Positions 8,002-17,770 of a stretch of DNA of 64,000 nucleotides are shown in pieces. The stretch spans positions 10,290-74,289 of the forward strand of contig JBNKHH010000083.1 of the NCBI GenBank assembly GCA_050290245.1, in the 5' to 3' direction. This stretch comes from JBNKHH01 sp050290245 (GTDB lineage: Bacteria; Pseudomonadota; Alphaproteobacteria; Rhodobacterales; Rhodobacteraceae). The notes under the pieces were generated by a model. It was not told the origin of the DNA and searched no databases. It saw nothing but the letters and a program-made list of their open reading frames with translations. How positions within the stretch are numbered: the stretch's first letter is position 1; each line of letters begins with the position of its first letter. The translations under genes were made by a program, and so were the position numbers.

Positions 8002-10942
8002 GCCATCGGACAAACCGCGCGTTTTTGGCATCCCGCCTGGCGCTGATTTCCCCCGTCACCTGGTCGACGAAGTGCTCGCGCGCTACTCCGGCCGATCGCC
8101 CCAGGACCTGGCGCGCGTCCGCATTCTGGTCAACACGCAGCGAATGCAACGCCGCCTGAAGACTCTGTTTTCCGAGGGTCGGGCGCGACTCTTGCCGCGC
8201 ATCGGCGTAATCACGGACGTCGACGCACTTGCCCCTGGTGTCGACCTGCCCATACCCGTTGCAGGCCTTCGACGCCGCCTCGAGATGGCCGAGCTGGTCA
8301 AGGCGCTGATCGGTCGCGACCCCGATCTCGCGCCCCGTTCCGCTGCGGTCGACCTGGCAGACAGTCTCGCCGCCCTGATGGACGAAATGCAAAGTGAAGG
8401 CATCAGCCCCGACCGGTTTTCCGAGGTCGATATCGGAGACGACTCGGCCCATTGGAAACGCAGTCTGGCGTTCCTGGGCATAGCCAACACCTACCTCAAC
8501 AGCATCTCCGGCTTTGGCATCGACAAGGTTGCCCGGCGCCGCGCCGCGATCGAGCACACTTGCGCCTCATGGGAGCAAGTCCCGCCCGGTTCCCCCATAA
8601 TCGTCGCAGGCTCTACCGGGTCGCAGGCAGCGACCGCGCTCCTGATGCGCGGTGTCGCCCGGCTTCCTCAAGGCGCTCTGGTCTTGCCGGGTTTCGACTT
8701 TGATCTACCGGACGAAATTTGGTCAGCCCTCAGCGAGGGCCGCACAACCGAGGACCATCCACAGTATCGGTTCGCCGCTCTTCTCAAGTCATTGGACATC
8801 ACCCGATCCGACGTTCGTCAATGGGGCAATGCCCCGGATGAGTCGCGGAACCGATTGATTTCGTTGTCTCTAAGGCCCGCGCACGTCACCGACCAATGGC
8901 TGACCGAAGGGGCCGGCCTGGGCGATCTTGTGGCCGCGACCAAAGACCTTACGCTGATCAAGGCCCCGCAGCCCGCCGATGAATCGCTGGCCATCGCCGT
9001 CGCCCTGCGCGAAGCCGTTGAAAGAGGTGAACGTGCCGCGCTGATCACTCCTGACAGGAACCTGGCCCGCCGGGTCGCGGCCGCCCTCTCCCGCTGGGAC
9101 ATCAAGCCAGACGATAGTGCTGGTGTTCCGCTGTCGCTGACTCCCCCCGGCCGGTTTCTGCGCCAGATCATCCAGCTTGTCGGCCAGCCGGTTGCGCCCG
9201 AAACACTCCTGCCACTTTTGAAACACCCGCTGACCCGCTCCGGAGGAGACGGTCGCGGCCCCCACATGCTGGCGAGCGAGGCGTTCGAGCTTTTTTGTCG
9301 CCGGAAATCCGTCGTCACGGTTACTGCCCAGGTGCTGGACGAATTTGTTACTATCGCCGAGGGAGACGTGAACTGGGCCAGAAGCGTCACCGGGATGCTC
9401 TCGGAGCTCGCCGTCACACCCCCTGCCCGACTTCAGGATATGGCCCAACATCATATCAACCTGGCACAGTCGATTGCCCGCGGAGTCGGCGGCAAAGATG
9501 CGCCGTTCAATACAACGTCTGCCGGGCGCCAATGCCTCGCGATCATCGACTCGTTCCTTGCGGAATCCGACTTTTCCGGTGACATCCCCCTGCCCGACTA
9601 TGTCCGTCTTTTCGACAAGGCTCTGGCGGCCGAAAGCGATCGCTCCCCCGATACGGTCCATCCCGAGGTCATGATCTGGGGCACGCTCGAAGCCCGTGTG
9701 CAGGGCGCCGACCTTGTTATCCTCGGCGGGCTGAACGACGGCGTTTGGCCCGAGCAGCCCAATCCCGACCCGTGGCTGAACCGTCGCATGCGCCAGCAAC
9801 TCGGACTGCTCCTGCCGGATCGTCAGATCGGCCTGGCCGCGCACGACTATCAACAGGCCGTCGCGGCCAAACGCGTAATCCTGTCGCGCGCGGCGCGCGA
9901 CAATGACAGCGAAACCGTGCCCTCGCGCTGGCTGAACCGGTTGACGAACCTTCTTGCTGGGCTACCGGATCAGGGTGGATTGGCGGCGCTCGACGACATG
10001 TCCGCGCGGGGGGACGCTTATTTGTCCCTGGCAAGGACACTGCGCGATCCGGGTCAGGCTTCGTCTTCCAAAGCGCCTCGCCCTGCGCCGTCACCACCCG
10101 TTGCCGTACGTCCAAAAAGCTATTCGGTCACTGAGATCAAAACCTTGATCCGCGACCCATATGCCATATATGCCCGCCGCATTCTTGGCCTCGATGCACT
10201 CAATCCGCTGGTGCCAACGCCCGACGCCCGAATGAAGGGCACTGTGTTTCACGAGATTTTCGAAAAGTTCTTTTCACTCGACGCAACTTTTTCTGACCCC
10301 AACCTCGAACATGCTCGGCTGCGCGATATTTCGCACGATGTCCTGTCCCGCCTTGTTCCATGGCCGTCGGTCCGGGCGGAGTGGTCCAGCCATATTTCAA
10401 AGATCTCAGACTGGCTGATCAGTACCGAAATCGACCGCCTTAGCGTCGCCGCTCCGCTGGCTCGCGAACGAAAAGGCGGTCTTGTCGTTCCCGGAACTGA
10501 CATTGCCATCAGGGGCAAAGCCGACCGGATCGACCGGCTGCATGCCGGTGGGCTGGTGATCTATGACTACAAGACTGGAACGGTATCGACGAAGAAACAG
10601 GTCAAGAATTTCGACCGGCAGTTGTTGATCGAGGCGATCATGGCCGAGCATGGCGCTTTTAAGGACATCCCGCCGGAACATGTGGACTACGTCGCCTACA
10701 TCGGCGCGGGGCGAACGCCGAAATTCGAAAAGATAGCTCTGGTATCGGACGACGAAGCAGACTTCCGAATCGAGACTGTTTCAAGGGAATTGGCTGAATT
10801 ACTATCCGCATTCGACAGTCCGGATGTCGGATATATCTCACGCCGCGCGATGGAAACGGAAAGCTATAACGGCGACTACGATCACCTCGCACGTTACGGC
10901 GAATGGTCGGATACCGAAACGACCGAACCGGAGCGTTTGTGA
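7994..10942 (+). CDS. addB: Double-strand break repair protein AddB
   Basis: It is one subunit of the AddAB helicase-nuclease, the alphaproteobacterial counterpart of RecBCD for processing broken DNA ends. The protein has 982 residues. The C-terminal PD-(D/E)XK nuclease is visible (Gly-Lys-Ala-Asp-Arg-Ile-Asp-Arg, then Val-Ile-Tyr-Asp-Tyr-Lys-Thr-Gly-Thr at about 856-864). An upstream Lys-Ser-Tyr-Ser-Val-Thr-Glu-Ile-Lys-Thr-Leu-Ile-Arg-Asp-Pro-Tyr motif opens the nuclease domain. I chose ATG 7994, which overlaps the murU stop by eight bases; an in-frame ATG at 7928 lies deep inside murU. Its stop overlaps the addA start by one base. Confidence 0.93.
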   Translation: MFEPSDKPRVFGIPPGADFPRHLVDEVLARYSGRSPQDLARVRILVNTQRMQRRLKTLFSEGRARLLPRIGVITDVDALAPGVDLPIPVAGLRRRLEMAELVKALIGRDPDLAPRSAAVDLADSLAALMDEMQSEGISPDRFSEVDIGDDSAHWKRSLAFLGIANTYLNSISGFGIDKVARRRAAIEHTCASWEQVPPGSPIIVAGSTGSQAATALLMRGVARLPQGALVLPGFDFDLPDEIWSALSEGRTTEDHPQYRFAALLKSLDITRSDVRQWGNAPDESRNRLISLSLRPAHVTDQWLTEGAGLGDLVAATKDLTLIKAPQPADESLAIAVALREAVERGERAALITPDRNLARRVAAALSRWDIKPDDSAGVPLSLTPPGRFLRQIIQLVGQPVAPETLLPLLKHPLTRSGGDGRGPHMLASEAFELFCRRKSVVTVTAQVLDEFVTIAEGDVNWARSVTGMLSELAVTPPARLQDMAQHHINLAQSIARGVGGKDAPFNTTSAGRQCLAIIDSFLAESDFSGDIPLPDYVRLFDKALAAESDRSPDTVHPEVMIWGTLEARVQGADLVILGGLNDGVWPEQPNPDPWLNRRMRQQLGLLLPDRQIGLAAHDYQQAVAAKRVILSRAARDNDSETVPSRWLNRLTNLLAGLPDQGGLAALDDMSARGDAYLSLARTLRDPGQASSSKAPRPAPSPPVAVRPKSYSVTEIKTLIRDPYAIYARRILGLDALNPLVPTPDARMKGTVFHEIFEKFFSLDATFSDPNLEHARLRDISHDVLSRLVPWPSVRAEWSSHISKISDWLISTEIDRLSVAAPLARERKGGLVVPGTDIAIRGKADRIDRLHAGGLVIYDYKTGTVSTKKQVKNFDRQLLIEAIMAEHGAFKDIPPEHVDYVAYIGAGRTPKFEKIALVSDDEADFRIETVSRELAELLSAFDSPDVGYISRRAMETESYNGDYDHLARYGEWSDTETTEPERL

Positions 10943-13900
10943 TGATCGACTCTGCTACGCGCGCTCAGAATATCGCCGCCGACCCCGCGACATCGACCTG
11001 GCTTTCAGCGAATGCCGGTTCCGGCAAGACCCGCGTTCTGACCAACCGCGTGGCGCGGCTTTTGCTGCACGGCGTACAGCCACAGAACATTCTCTGCCTG
11101 ACCTACACCAAGGCCGCTGCAAACGAGATGCAGAACCGCCTTTTCCAGACTCTCGGGGCTTGGGCCATGCTGAACGAGTCCGATCTGCGCGCGGCCCTGC
11201 GCGAGTTGGGCGAAGAACCCCCCGAAAACCTTGCGAAGGCCCGCACCCTCTTCGCCAGCGCCATCGAGGCCCCTGGCGGCCTCAAGGTCCAGACAATTCA
11301 CTCGCTCTGTTCGTCGATCCTGCGCCTGTTCCCGCTTGAGGCAAGAATTAGCCCTCAGTTTCGCGAGCTGGACGAACATGATCAGAAGCAGCTCATTTCA
11401 GAGGTTCTGGACAAGATTGCCGAGGCCGACGCCACCCCGATAGCCCAGATTGCACGTCTCACCGCGGAAGACCTCGTCACTTTGGCCTCCGATGTCGCCA
11501 AGCACGCCGAGGAGTTTACACCGCCCCGCACCCGAGATCAGATTTGCGCCGCTTTCGGTGTGCCCCCCAATCGCTCCGAGGCCGACATCCTCGCCAAGGC
11601 GTTCAAAGACGATGACCTCGCATTCCTGAAATCGCTCGTGCCGCATTTCCGGAGCGGCAAACCCTCCGATGTGACCCTCGCCGGCAAGATCGAAGCTCTG
11701 CCCAACACGCTTTCTGCCGACACGCTCATGGATGCTGCAGGCTTCTTGTTGTACGGTGGTGGCGCCAAGGCACCGTTTGCCGCCAAGATCGGCTCACTGC
11801 CTACGAAAGATCTCCGTGACTCCGCTGAATTTCAGCCGCTTCTCCCCCGTTTAGAGACGATAATGACCCAGGTCGAGGCCGCCCGCGGTGCCTGGGTCAA
11901 CTGGTCCGCCGCCAACGACACGGCGACCCTTCACGACTTTGCCAATACCTTTCTTCCCGCCTACCGCCAGGCCAAGGAAGATCGCGGCGTGCTTGATTTC
12001 GACGACCTCATCTTCAAGACGCGCGCACTGCTCACCGACCAGACCCTGCCCTGGGTGCTCTATCGCCTGGATAGCCGGATCGAGCATATTCTTGTCGACG
12101 AAGCTCAGGACACCAGCCTTGCACAATGGGACGTCATCCGCGCGCTGACCGAGGAATTGACCTCGGGCAACGCGCCGGACCGTCCCCGGACGCTTTTCGT
12201 TGTCGGCGACAAGAAACAGTCGATTTACAGTTTCCAGGGCGCCGATGCAGAAAGTTTCGACCGCATGGCCCGGCAATTCGGCCACCAGTTGGCTGGTCAA
12301 CTGAACCATCGCGAGCTTGCCTATTCGTTCCGCTCCTCGGTCGCGATCTTGAAATCTGTCGATGCCGTCATGGGTGAAACCGATCTGCATGGCGAGGCGG
12401 GCCATCTGGCCTTTCACCCCGATTTGCCCGGTCGTGTCGATCTCTGGCCGCTGGAACCGGTTGCCGAGAAACCCCAAGAGCCTGAATGGTACGCGCCCGT
12501 GGATCGTCCAACGCCGAACGATCCCGAGATTCTGTTGTCGCACCGAATTGCGCGGGAGATCGAGCACCTTCTTAAAAACGAGACTATTCCTGAGAAAAAT
12601 GGCACCGTGCGACCTGTCCGTGCTGGCGACATAATGATTCTGGTCCAGGGACGAAACGGTATTTTCCGCCACTTGATCCAGGCCTGCAAAGCGCTCAACC
12701 TTCCCATCGCGGGCGCCGACCGCCTCAAGATCGCCGCCGAACTTGCCGTGCGCGACATCATCGCCCTCCTGTCGTTTCTTGCTCTTCCCGAGGACGATCT
12801 GTCCCTTGCGGCCGCGCTCAAATCTCCCTTGTTCGGCTTTACCGAGAAACAGCTCTACGATCTTGCCCAGGGACGGGTCGGCAAGACGCTTTGGGAGGAA
12901 ATTCGCCGCCGAAAAGAGGATTATCCCGAGACTCATGCCGCGCTCTGGGCTTTGCGCGACAAGGTCGATTTTGCCCGTCCTTTCGAATTGATCGAGATGA
13001 TCCTCACGCGCTTCGACGGGCGTCGCAAGCTTGTCGGTCACATCGGGGTCGAGGCTGAGGACGGGATCGACGAGCTTTTGACCCAGGCCCTGATCTATGA
13101 AAACGGAACGGTTCCGACGCTGACTGGTTTCCTCGCCAGGTTTCACGTCGAAGATATCGAGATCAAACGCCAAGCCAACGGATCGGACGATCTGATCCGC
13201 GTTATGACCGTGCACGGCGCCAAAGGGCTTGAGCGCCCAATCGTCATTCTTCCCGAAACGACCAAGTCTCCGAACCAGCGGGCCGGGGCGATGATTGTGG
13301 ATGACGAAGGCCTCCCGGTCTTTTCCCTCAGCAGCAAGCTCGCCCCAGACCGGGTGATTGCAGCAAAGGAACGCAAAAAGGCCGCCGACCTGTCCGAGCG
13401 CAACCGGCTGCTTTACGTAGCTATGACCCGCGCCGAAAAGTGGCTGATTGTCTGCGGGACCGAGAAGGAGAGGGGCCCCAAGGGCTCACTGAATTGGCAC
13501 GAGACTATCGACACGGCGCTGAGGCGGGCAGGGGGTCAGGACATCGAGACCAGCATTGGGCCGGTCCTGCGTCTGGAGCACGGCGCCTGGGGTGGCGGAA
13601 TGACACGGAAAGAGGTCAGCGAAACAGTGACTAAACCGCAGGTAACGCCGGGTTACCTTTCTTGTTCCGCGCCCTTCATCGACACAGGAACTCCTGTTAA
13701 ATCGCCTTCAGACCTCGGTGGAACCAAAGTCCTTGGCGGGGGCGCGCAAAACGAGGAGGCCGCCAAGAGGCGCGGACGGCAAATTCACCTTTTGCTGGAA
13801 CATCTGCCTGGCGCTCACGACCCCGAGGACCGTGCCCGACGGCTATTGTCGACCGGGGCCGACCGCGCAGATCCCGACGAACTGCCCGAACTGGTCAACG

Positions 13901-14262
13901 AGGCTCTGCGAAATCTGTCATTGCATCCCGATTTGTTTGCAGCTGATGCCCTGGCCGAGGTCGACGTTTCGGCTCATCTGCCCCAGATCGGCGCTGACAT
14001 CTCCGGCACGATTGACCGTCTTGTCATCGACCAGGACCGGATTCTCGCGGTCGATTTCAAGACCAACGCGGTTGTTCCGGACCTGCCTGAACAGACTCCA
14101 GAGGGGATCCTGCGGCAGATGGGCGCTTATCTCGCCGCGCTGGAACAGATATTTCCGACCACTCCGATCGAGCTGGCAATCCTATGGACAAGCACCTGTC
14201 GGCTCATGGGGTTGCCGCACGGGATCGTGAGGGAGGCACTTGGTCGCCATACAACATCTTGA
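10942..14262 (+). CDS. addA: Double-strand break repair helicase-nuclease AddA
   Basis: It is a UvrD-like helicase with a C-terminal nuclease, 1106 residues long. Walker A Asn-Ala-Gly-Ser-Gly-Lys-Thr is at 24-30, helicase motif Ia at Cys-Leu-Thr-Tyr-Thr-Lys-Ala-Ala, and Walker B at Val-Asp-Glu-Ala-Gln-Asp-Thr near 386-392. Motif V is Thr-Val-His-Gly-Ala-Lys-Gly-Leu-Glu and motif VI Leu-Leu-Tyr-Val-Ala-Met-Thr-Arg-Ala. The nuclease motif Ala-Val-Asp-Phe-Lys-Thr-Asn lies near residue 1035. It starts at the ATG overlapping the addB stop (TGATG), so the two subunits are coupled. Confidence 0.95.
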   Translation: MIDSATRAQNIAADPATSTWLSANAGSGKTRVLTNRVARLLLHGVQPQNILCLTYTKAAANEMQNRLFQTLGAWAMLNESDLRAALRELGEEPPENLAKARTLFASAIEAPGGLKVQTIHSLCSSILRLFPLEARISPQFRELDEHDQKQLISEVLDKIAEADATPIAQIARLTAEDLVTLASDVAKHAEEFTPPRTRDQICAAFGVPPNRSEADILAKAFKDDDLAFLKSLVPHFRSGKPSDVTLAGKIEALPNTLSADTLMDAAGFLLYGGGAKAPFAAKIGSLPTKDLRDSAEFQPLLPRLETIMTQVEAARGAWVNWSAANDTATLHDFANTFLPAYRQAKEDRGVLDFDDLIFKTRALLTDQTLPWVLYRLDSRIEHILVDEAQDTSLAQWDVIRALTEELTSGNAPDRPRTLFVVGDKKQSIYSFQGADAESFDRMARQFGHQLAGQLNHRELAYSFRSSVAILKSVDAVMGETDLHGEAGHLAFHPDLPGRVDLWPLEPVAEKPQEPEWYAPVDRPTPNDPEILLSHRIAREIEHLLKNETIPEKNGTVRPVRAGDIMILVQGRNGIFRHLIQACKALNLPIAGADRLKIAAELAVRDIIALLSFLALPEDDLSLAAALKSPLFGFTEKQLYDLAQGRVGKTLWEEIRRRKEDYPETHAALWALRDKVDFARPFELIEMILTRFDGRRKLVGHIGVEAEDGIDELLTQALIYENGTVPTLTGFLARFHVEDIEIKRQANGSDDLIRVMTVHGAKGLERPIVILPETTKSPNQRAGAMIVDDEGLPVFSLSSKLAPDRVIAAKERKKAADLSERNRLLYVAMTRAEKWLIVCGTEKERGPKGSLNWHETIDTALRRAGGQDIETSIGPVLRLEHGAWGGGMTRKEVSETVTKPQVTPGYLSCSAPFIDTGTPVKSPSDLGGTKVLGGGAQNEEAAKRRGRQIHLLLEHLPGAHDPEDRARRLLSTGADRADPDELPELVNEALRNLSLHPDLFAADALAEVDVSAHLPQIGADISGTIDRLVIDQDRILAVDFKTNAVVPDLPEQTPEGILRQMGAYLAALEQIFPTTPIELAILWTSTCRLMGLPHGIVREALGRHTTS

Positions 14263-14285
14263 CGTTCCAGCCCCTCATTCCTAGG

Positions 14286-14303
14286 TTCGAGTTCGAACTC
14301 GAA
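14286..14303. repeat. Perfect 18-bp palindrome in the trxA leader
   Basis: TTCGAGTTCGAACTCGAA reads the same on both strands. It lies between the addA stop and trxA, ending 14 bases before the trxA ATG. It could be an operator for a dimeric regulator or fold as an mRNA hairpin next to the ribosome site. Function is unknown. Confidence 0.6.
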
Positions 14304-14317
14304 AAAGGATATTCACC

Positions 14318-14638
14318 ATGGCGACTGTTGCCGTAACGGATGACACCTTCGACGCCGAGGTCCGCAATTCGGATGTGCCGGTGGTCGTGGATTTCTGGGC
14401 CGAGTGGTGTGGCCCCTGCAAAATGATCGGCCCGGCTCTGGAAGAGCTGTCCGACGAATACGGCGGATCTGTCAAGATCGCCAAGGTCAACGTTGACGAA
14501 AACCCGAATTCGCCCGCGCAACTCGGCGTTCGCGGCATCCCGGCCCTGTTCCTGTTCAAGGACGGCCAGGTCGTGTCGAACAAAACCGGCGCCGCGCCGA
14601 AAGCCGCGCTAAAGGGCTGGATCGACGAGTCGATCTGA
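14318..14638 (+). CDS. trxA: Thioredoxin 1
   Basis: It is a small cytoplasmic protein-disulfide reductase that donates electrons to ribonucleotide reductase, methionine sulfoxide reductases and others. The 106 residues form one thioredoxin fold. The active site Trp-Cys31-Gly-Pro-Cys34-Lys and the cis-proline region (Arg-Gly-Ile-Pro-Ala-Leu, near 70-75) are present. AAAAAGGA precedes the start. An 18-bp palindrome lies just upstream and a strong terminator just downstream, so it can be expressed independently of addA. Confidence 0.97.
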   Translation: MATVAVTDDTFDAEVRNSDVPVVVDFWAEWCGPCKMIGPALEELSDEYGGSVKIAKVNVDENPNSPAQLGVRGIPALFLFKDGQVVSNKTGAAPKAALKGWIDESI

Positions 14639-14662
14639 TCCGCCAAAAGCGCCGATTGGAAC

Positions 14663-14690
14663 AGGACCGCTTCGGCGGTCCTTTCTGTTC
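14663..14690 (+). terminator. Rho-independent terminator after trxA
   Basis: AGGACCGC (14663-14670) and GCGGTCCT (14675-14682) form an 8-bp stem with a TTCG tetraloop, followed by TTCTGTT. It separates trxA from hslV. Confidence 0.85.
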
Positions 14691-14694
14691 GTGG

Positions 14695-14724
14695 CTTGCA
14701 GTCTAGTCGCCCGATAAGCATATA
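14695..14724 (+). promoter_or_regulatory. Possible heat-shock (RpoH-type) promoter of hslVU
   Basis: CTTGCA at 14695-14700 and CATATA at 14719-14724 are 18 bases apart and sit between the trxA terminator and hslV. CTTG-type -35 boxes are typical of alphaproteobacterial RpoH promoters, and hslVU is a known heat-shock operon. The match is modest. Confidence 0.35.
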
Positions 14725-14748
14725 GCCCCGAAACGCAAGGAGAGTGAC

Positions 14749-15303
14749 ATGGCGGAAGACTTCCCCGGCTGGCACGGCACGACGATCATCGGCGTCCGCA
14801 AGGGCGGCAAAGTTGTCGTCGCGGGCGACGGACAGGTCAGCCTCGGCCAAACCGTCATCAAGGGCACTGCCCGCAAGGTGCGCAAGCTCAGCCCCGGTGG
14901 CTATGACGTGGTTGCAGGGTTCGCCGGGTCTACCGCCGATGCGTTCACGCTCCTGGAACGGCTCGAGGCCAAGCTTGAGGCGACACCGGGTCAGCTTCAG
15001 CGCGCCGCTGTGGAGCTGGCCAAGGACTGGCGGACCGACAAGTATCTTCAAAAACTCGAAGCCATGCTGATCGTCACCGACGGCGCCGACCTTTACGTTG
15101 TGACCGGGGCAGGGGACGTGCTGGAACCCGAGCATGACGTTGCCGCCATCGGTTCAGGCGGGAACTATGCCCTCGCCGCCGCCCGCGCCCTGATCAACAC
15201 TGAACATGACGCTGAAACCGTCGCGCGCAAGGCCATGGCCATCGCCGCCGATATCTGCGTTTACACCAACGGCAACCTGACCGTGGAAACCATTAGCAAA
15301 TGA
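14749..15303 (+). CDS. hslV: ATP-dependent protease peptidase subunit HslV
   Basis: It is the proteasome-like peptidase of the HslUV (ClpQY) complex that degrades misfolded cytoplasmic proteins. The protein has 184 residues. The nucleophile threonine is exposed after removal of about ten N-terminal residues (His-Gly-Thr-Thr-Ile-Ile-Gly-Val). The Gly-Asp-Gly-Gln-Val motif near 28-32 and the C-terminal Ile-Cys-Val-Tyr-Thr-Asn segment are typical. AAGGAGAG gives a strong ribosome site. The stop overlaps hslU as ATGA. Confidence 0.96.
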   Translation: MAEDFPGWHGTTIIGVRKGGKVVVAGDGQVSLGQTVIKGTARKVRKLSPGGYDVVAGFAGSTADAFTLLERLEAKLEATPGQLQRAAVELAKDWRTDKYLQKLEAMLIVTDGADLYVVTGAGDVLEPEHDVAAIGSGGNYALAAARALINTEHDAETVARKAMAIAADICVYTNGNLTVETISK

Positions 15304-16607
15304 CTGACCTGACTCCTCGCGAAATCGTTTCGGAACTCGACCGTTTCATCATTGGCCAGAACGATGCAAAACGTGCCGTCGCCGTTGCGCTCCGTAACCG
15401 CTGGCGCCGCAAGCAACTGTCCGACGACCTGCGCGACGAGGTCTATCCAAAGAACATCCTGATGATCGGCCCAACCGGCGTCGGCAAAACCGAGATCTCG
15501 CGCCGCCTCGCCAAGCTGGCCAAGGCACCGTTCCTCAAAGTCGAAGCCACCAAGTTCACCGAAGTCGGTTACGTCGGCCGCGATGTCGAGCAGATCATTC
15601 GTGACCTGGTCGAAGCCGCCATCACCATGACCCGCGATCACATGCGCGACGAGGTCAAGGCAAATGCCCATCAGGCGGCCGAAGACCGCGTTCTTGCCGC
15701 CATCGCCGGGGAAAACGCCCGCGAACAGACGCGCGACATGTTCCGCGACAAGCTCAAGCGTGGCGACCTCGACGACACCGTCATCGAGCTTGAGCTGCAA
15801 GACACCTCGAACCCGTTCCAGGGCATGGAAATGCCAGGAATGCAGCCGGGGCAGGGGATGGGGCTGGATCTCGGCTCGATCTTCGGCAAGGGCTTTCCCG
15901 GCCGCACGGTCAAGAAACGCATGACTGTCGCCCAAAGCTACGACATCCTGATCGGGGAAGAGGCCGACAAGCTTCTCGACGACGAAACCGTCACCAAATC
16001 GGCGCTTTCCGCGGTTCAAGAAAACGGCATCGTCTTCCTCGACGAAATCGACAAGGTCACCGCCCGTTCCGAAGCGCGGGGCGCCGATGTTTCCCGCGAA
16101 GGCGTTCAGCGCGACCTTCTTCCCTTGATCGAAGGCACCACCGTTTCGACGAAATACGGCCCGGTCAAAACCGACCACATCCTCTTCATCGCCTCCGGCG
16201 CCTTCCATATCGCGAAACCCTCCGATCTTCTGCCTGAACTCCAGGGCCGCTTGCCGATCCGCGTGAATCTGCGCGCCCTGACCGAGGAAGACTTCGTCCG
16301 CATCCTGACCGAGACCGACAACGCGCTCACCCGTCAGTACTCGGCTTTGATGGGCACCGAAGAGGTTGAGGTTACCTTCACCGACGATGGCATCGCCGCC
16401 CTTGCCCGCATCGCCGCCGACGTAAACCAAACCGTTGAAAATATTGGTGCACGTCGCCTCTACACGGTGATCGAACGGGTGTTCGAAGACCTCAGCTTTA
16501 CCGCCCCGGACCGCTCCGGCGACAAGGTGACGGTCGATGCGTCCTTTGTCGAGCAGAACCTCGGCGAACTGGCAAAAAGCAGCGACATGAGCCGTTACGT
16601 CCTCTAG
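15300..16607 (+). CDS. hslU: ATP-dependent protease ATPase subunit HslU
   Basis: It is the AAA+ unfoldase that feeds substrates to HslV. The 435 residues are the standard length. Walker A Gly-Pro-Thr-Gly-Val-Gly-Lys-Thr is near 57-64 and Walker B Ile-Val-Phe-Leu-Asp-Glu-Ile-Asp near 244-251. The substrate pore motif Gly-Tyr-Val-Gly-Arg-Asp is at about 90-95. The I-domain between them contains a Met/Gly/Gln-rich stretch. Sensor 2 is seen as Gly-Ala-Arg-Arg-Leu. It is translationally coupled to hslV. Confidence 0.97.
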   Translation: MTDLTPREIVSELDRFIIGQNDAKRAVAVALRNRWRRKQLSDDLRDEVYPKNILMIGPTGVGKTEISRRLAKLAKAPFLKVEATKFTEVGYVGRDVEQIIRDLVEAAITMTRDHMRDEVKANAHQAAEDRVLAAIAGENAREQTRDMFRDKLKRGDLDDTVIELELQDTSNPFQGMEMPGMQPGQGMGLDLGSIFGKGFPGRTVKKRMTVAQSYDILIGEEADKLLDDETVTKSALSAVQENGIVFLDEIDKVTARSEARGADVSREGVQRDLLPLIEGTTVSTKYGPVKTDHILFIASGAFHIAKPSDLLPELQGRLPIRVNLRALTEEDFVRILTETDNALTRQYSALMGTEEVEVTFTDDGIAALARIAADVNQTVENIGARRLYTVIERVFEDLSFTAPDRSGDKVTVDASFVEQNLGELAKSSDMSRYVL

Positions 16608-16669
16608 CCACAGGCGACCTCTTTCCGAGGGCCGCGAAATTGGATACGCCGGGCGCGACAGGATTCATC

Positions 16670-17770
16670 ATGATCGCCCGGCAAAAAGTCTTCTTCGTCC
16701 TGACCGCCCTGATCCTCGGCGCCTGCACCGCGCGGGGGCCGCTCCTGGATGTGCCGCCGGGCACGCCACCGGGCGAGAGCGTCGAAATCTTTGTCGCCAC
16801 CAACCGAAGCGACTTCCTGCATAAGGCCGAACGTGGCCGCTCCGAAACCACCAGGCATTTCCGTTATGAAATCCGCGTGCCGACTGGACATGTGCCCGGC
16901 ACGCTAAACCTTCCAGGCTGGCGCGCCGACCCCGACCGGCATTTCCTGACGGAAAGCGCGGTTGAATTCCCGACCGAGGCCGATTTTTCCCGCAGCATCA
17001 AAACGCATCTGTCGCAGCGACCGGTAGGTGATCAGACGATTTTCGTCTATATCCACGGGTTCAACAATTCTTTCGCCGAGGGTTTGGTCCGCCACGCGCA
17101 ACTTGACCACGACCTTGATTCTCCGGGTGTGTCCGTCCATTTCTCTTGGCCCAGCGCCGCCAGCCCGCTGGGATATGCTCACGACCGGGACAGCGTTCTT
17201 TATTCGCGTGATGCCTTGGAATCTCTCTTGCGCGCCATGCCTCGCGCACGTGGAAAGATCGTTCTGGTTGCCCATTCGATGGGCTCGCAACTGGCGATGG
17301 AGACCCTCCGCCAGATCGAGATATCGTCTCCCGGATGGGGTGAGCGCAACCTTGGCGGGGTCGTCCTGTTTTCACCCGACATCGACCTTGACGTATTCCG
17401 CCAGCAAGCCGCGCGCATCGGGCCCCTGCCGCAACCCTTTTTGGTTTTCACATCGAACCGCGATCACATCCTCAACCTTTCCGCGACGCTTTCGGGCGAG
17501 GAAAACCGCCTTGGCTCTGTCGCCAACGCCGAGGATCTGGCCGACCTGGAAATCACGCTGATGAACGTCAGCGACTTTTCCGAGGGCGTCGGGCACTTCA
17601 ACGTGGGAGATTCACCGACGCTGATCACCATCCTTCGTCGGCTTGCGCGTCTGGGTGGAACCTTTGGCGAAGGGCAGGGCAGGACCGACATCATTCCGGG
17701 CACCATCCTGACCGTGCGCAACGTGACCGAGATCATCCTGTCACCGCTTTCGGCTCTCGAAGGTCAGTAG
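16670..17770 (+). CDS. Lipoprotein alpha/beta hydrolase (DUF900-type)
   Basis: A 366-residue predicted lipoprotein. The signal peptide ends in the lipobox Leu-Gly-Ala-Cys (Cys at about residue 18). The fold is an alpha/beta hydrolase: Val-Tyr-Ile-His-Gly-Phe-Asn-Asn-Ser (oxyanion region) and the nucleophile elbow His-Ser-Met-Gly-Ser. A late Gly-His-Phe-Asn likely supplies the catalytic histidine. It resembles the esterase/lipase proteins annotated as DUF900. I preferred ATG 16670 over an upstream TTG at 16640 because the signal peptide then starts properly. Its substrate is unknown; it may act on lipids or esters at the inner face of the outer membrane. Confidence 0.75.
   Translation: MIARQKVFFVLTALILGACTARGPLLDVPPGTPPGESVEIFVATNRSDFLHKAERGRSETTRHFRYEIRVPTGHVPGTLNLPGWRADPDRHFLTESAVEFPTEADFSRSIKTHLSQRPVGDQTIFVYIHGFNNSFAEGLVRHAQLDHDLDSPGVSVHFSWPSAASPLGYAHDRDSVLYSRDALESLLRAMPRARGKIVLVAHSMGSQLAMETLRQIEISSPGWGERNLGGVVLFSPDIDLDVFRQQAARIGPLPQPFLVFTSNRDHILNLSATLSGEENRLGSVANAEDLADLEITLMNVSDFSEGVGHFNVGDSPTLITILRRLARLGGTFGEGQGRTDIIPGTILTVRNVTEIILSPLSALEGQ

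Noticed and set aside
11851..13215. Long open frame on the minus strand inside addA
   Set aside because: It is antisense to clear helicase motifs of addA and its translation shows no family similarity. Long antisense frames are common in high-GC DNA.
15261..16430. Long minus-strand open frame opposite hslU
   Set aside because: It is a shadow of the clearly identified hslU gene.
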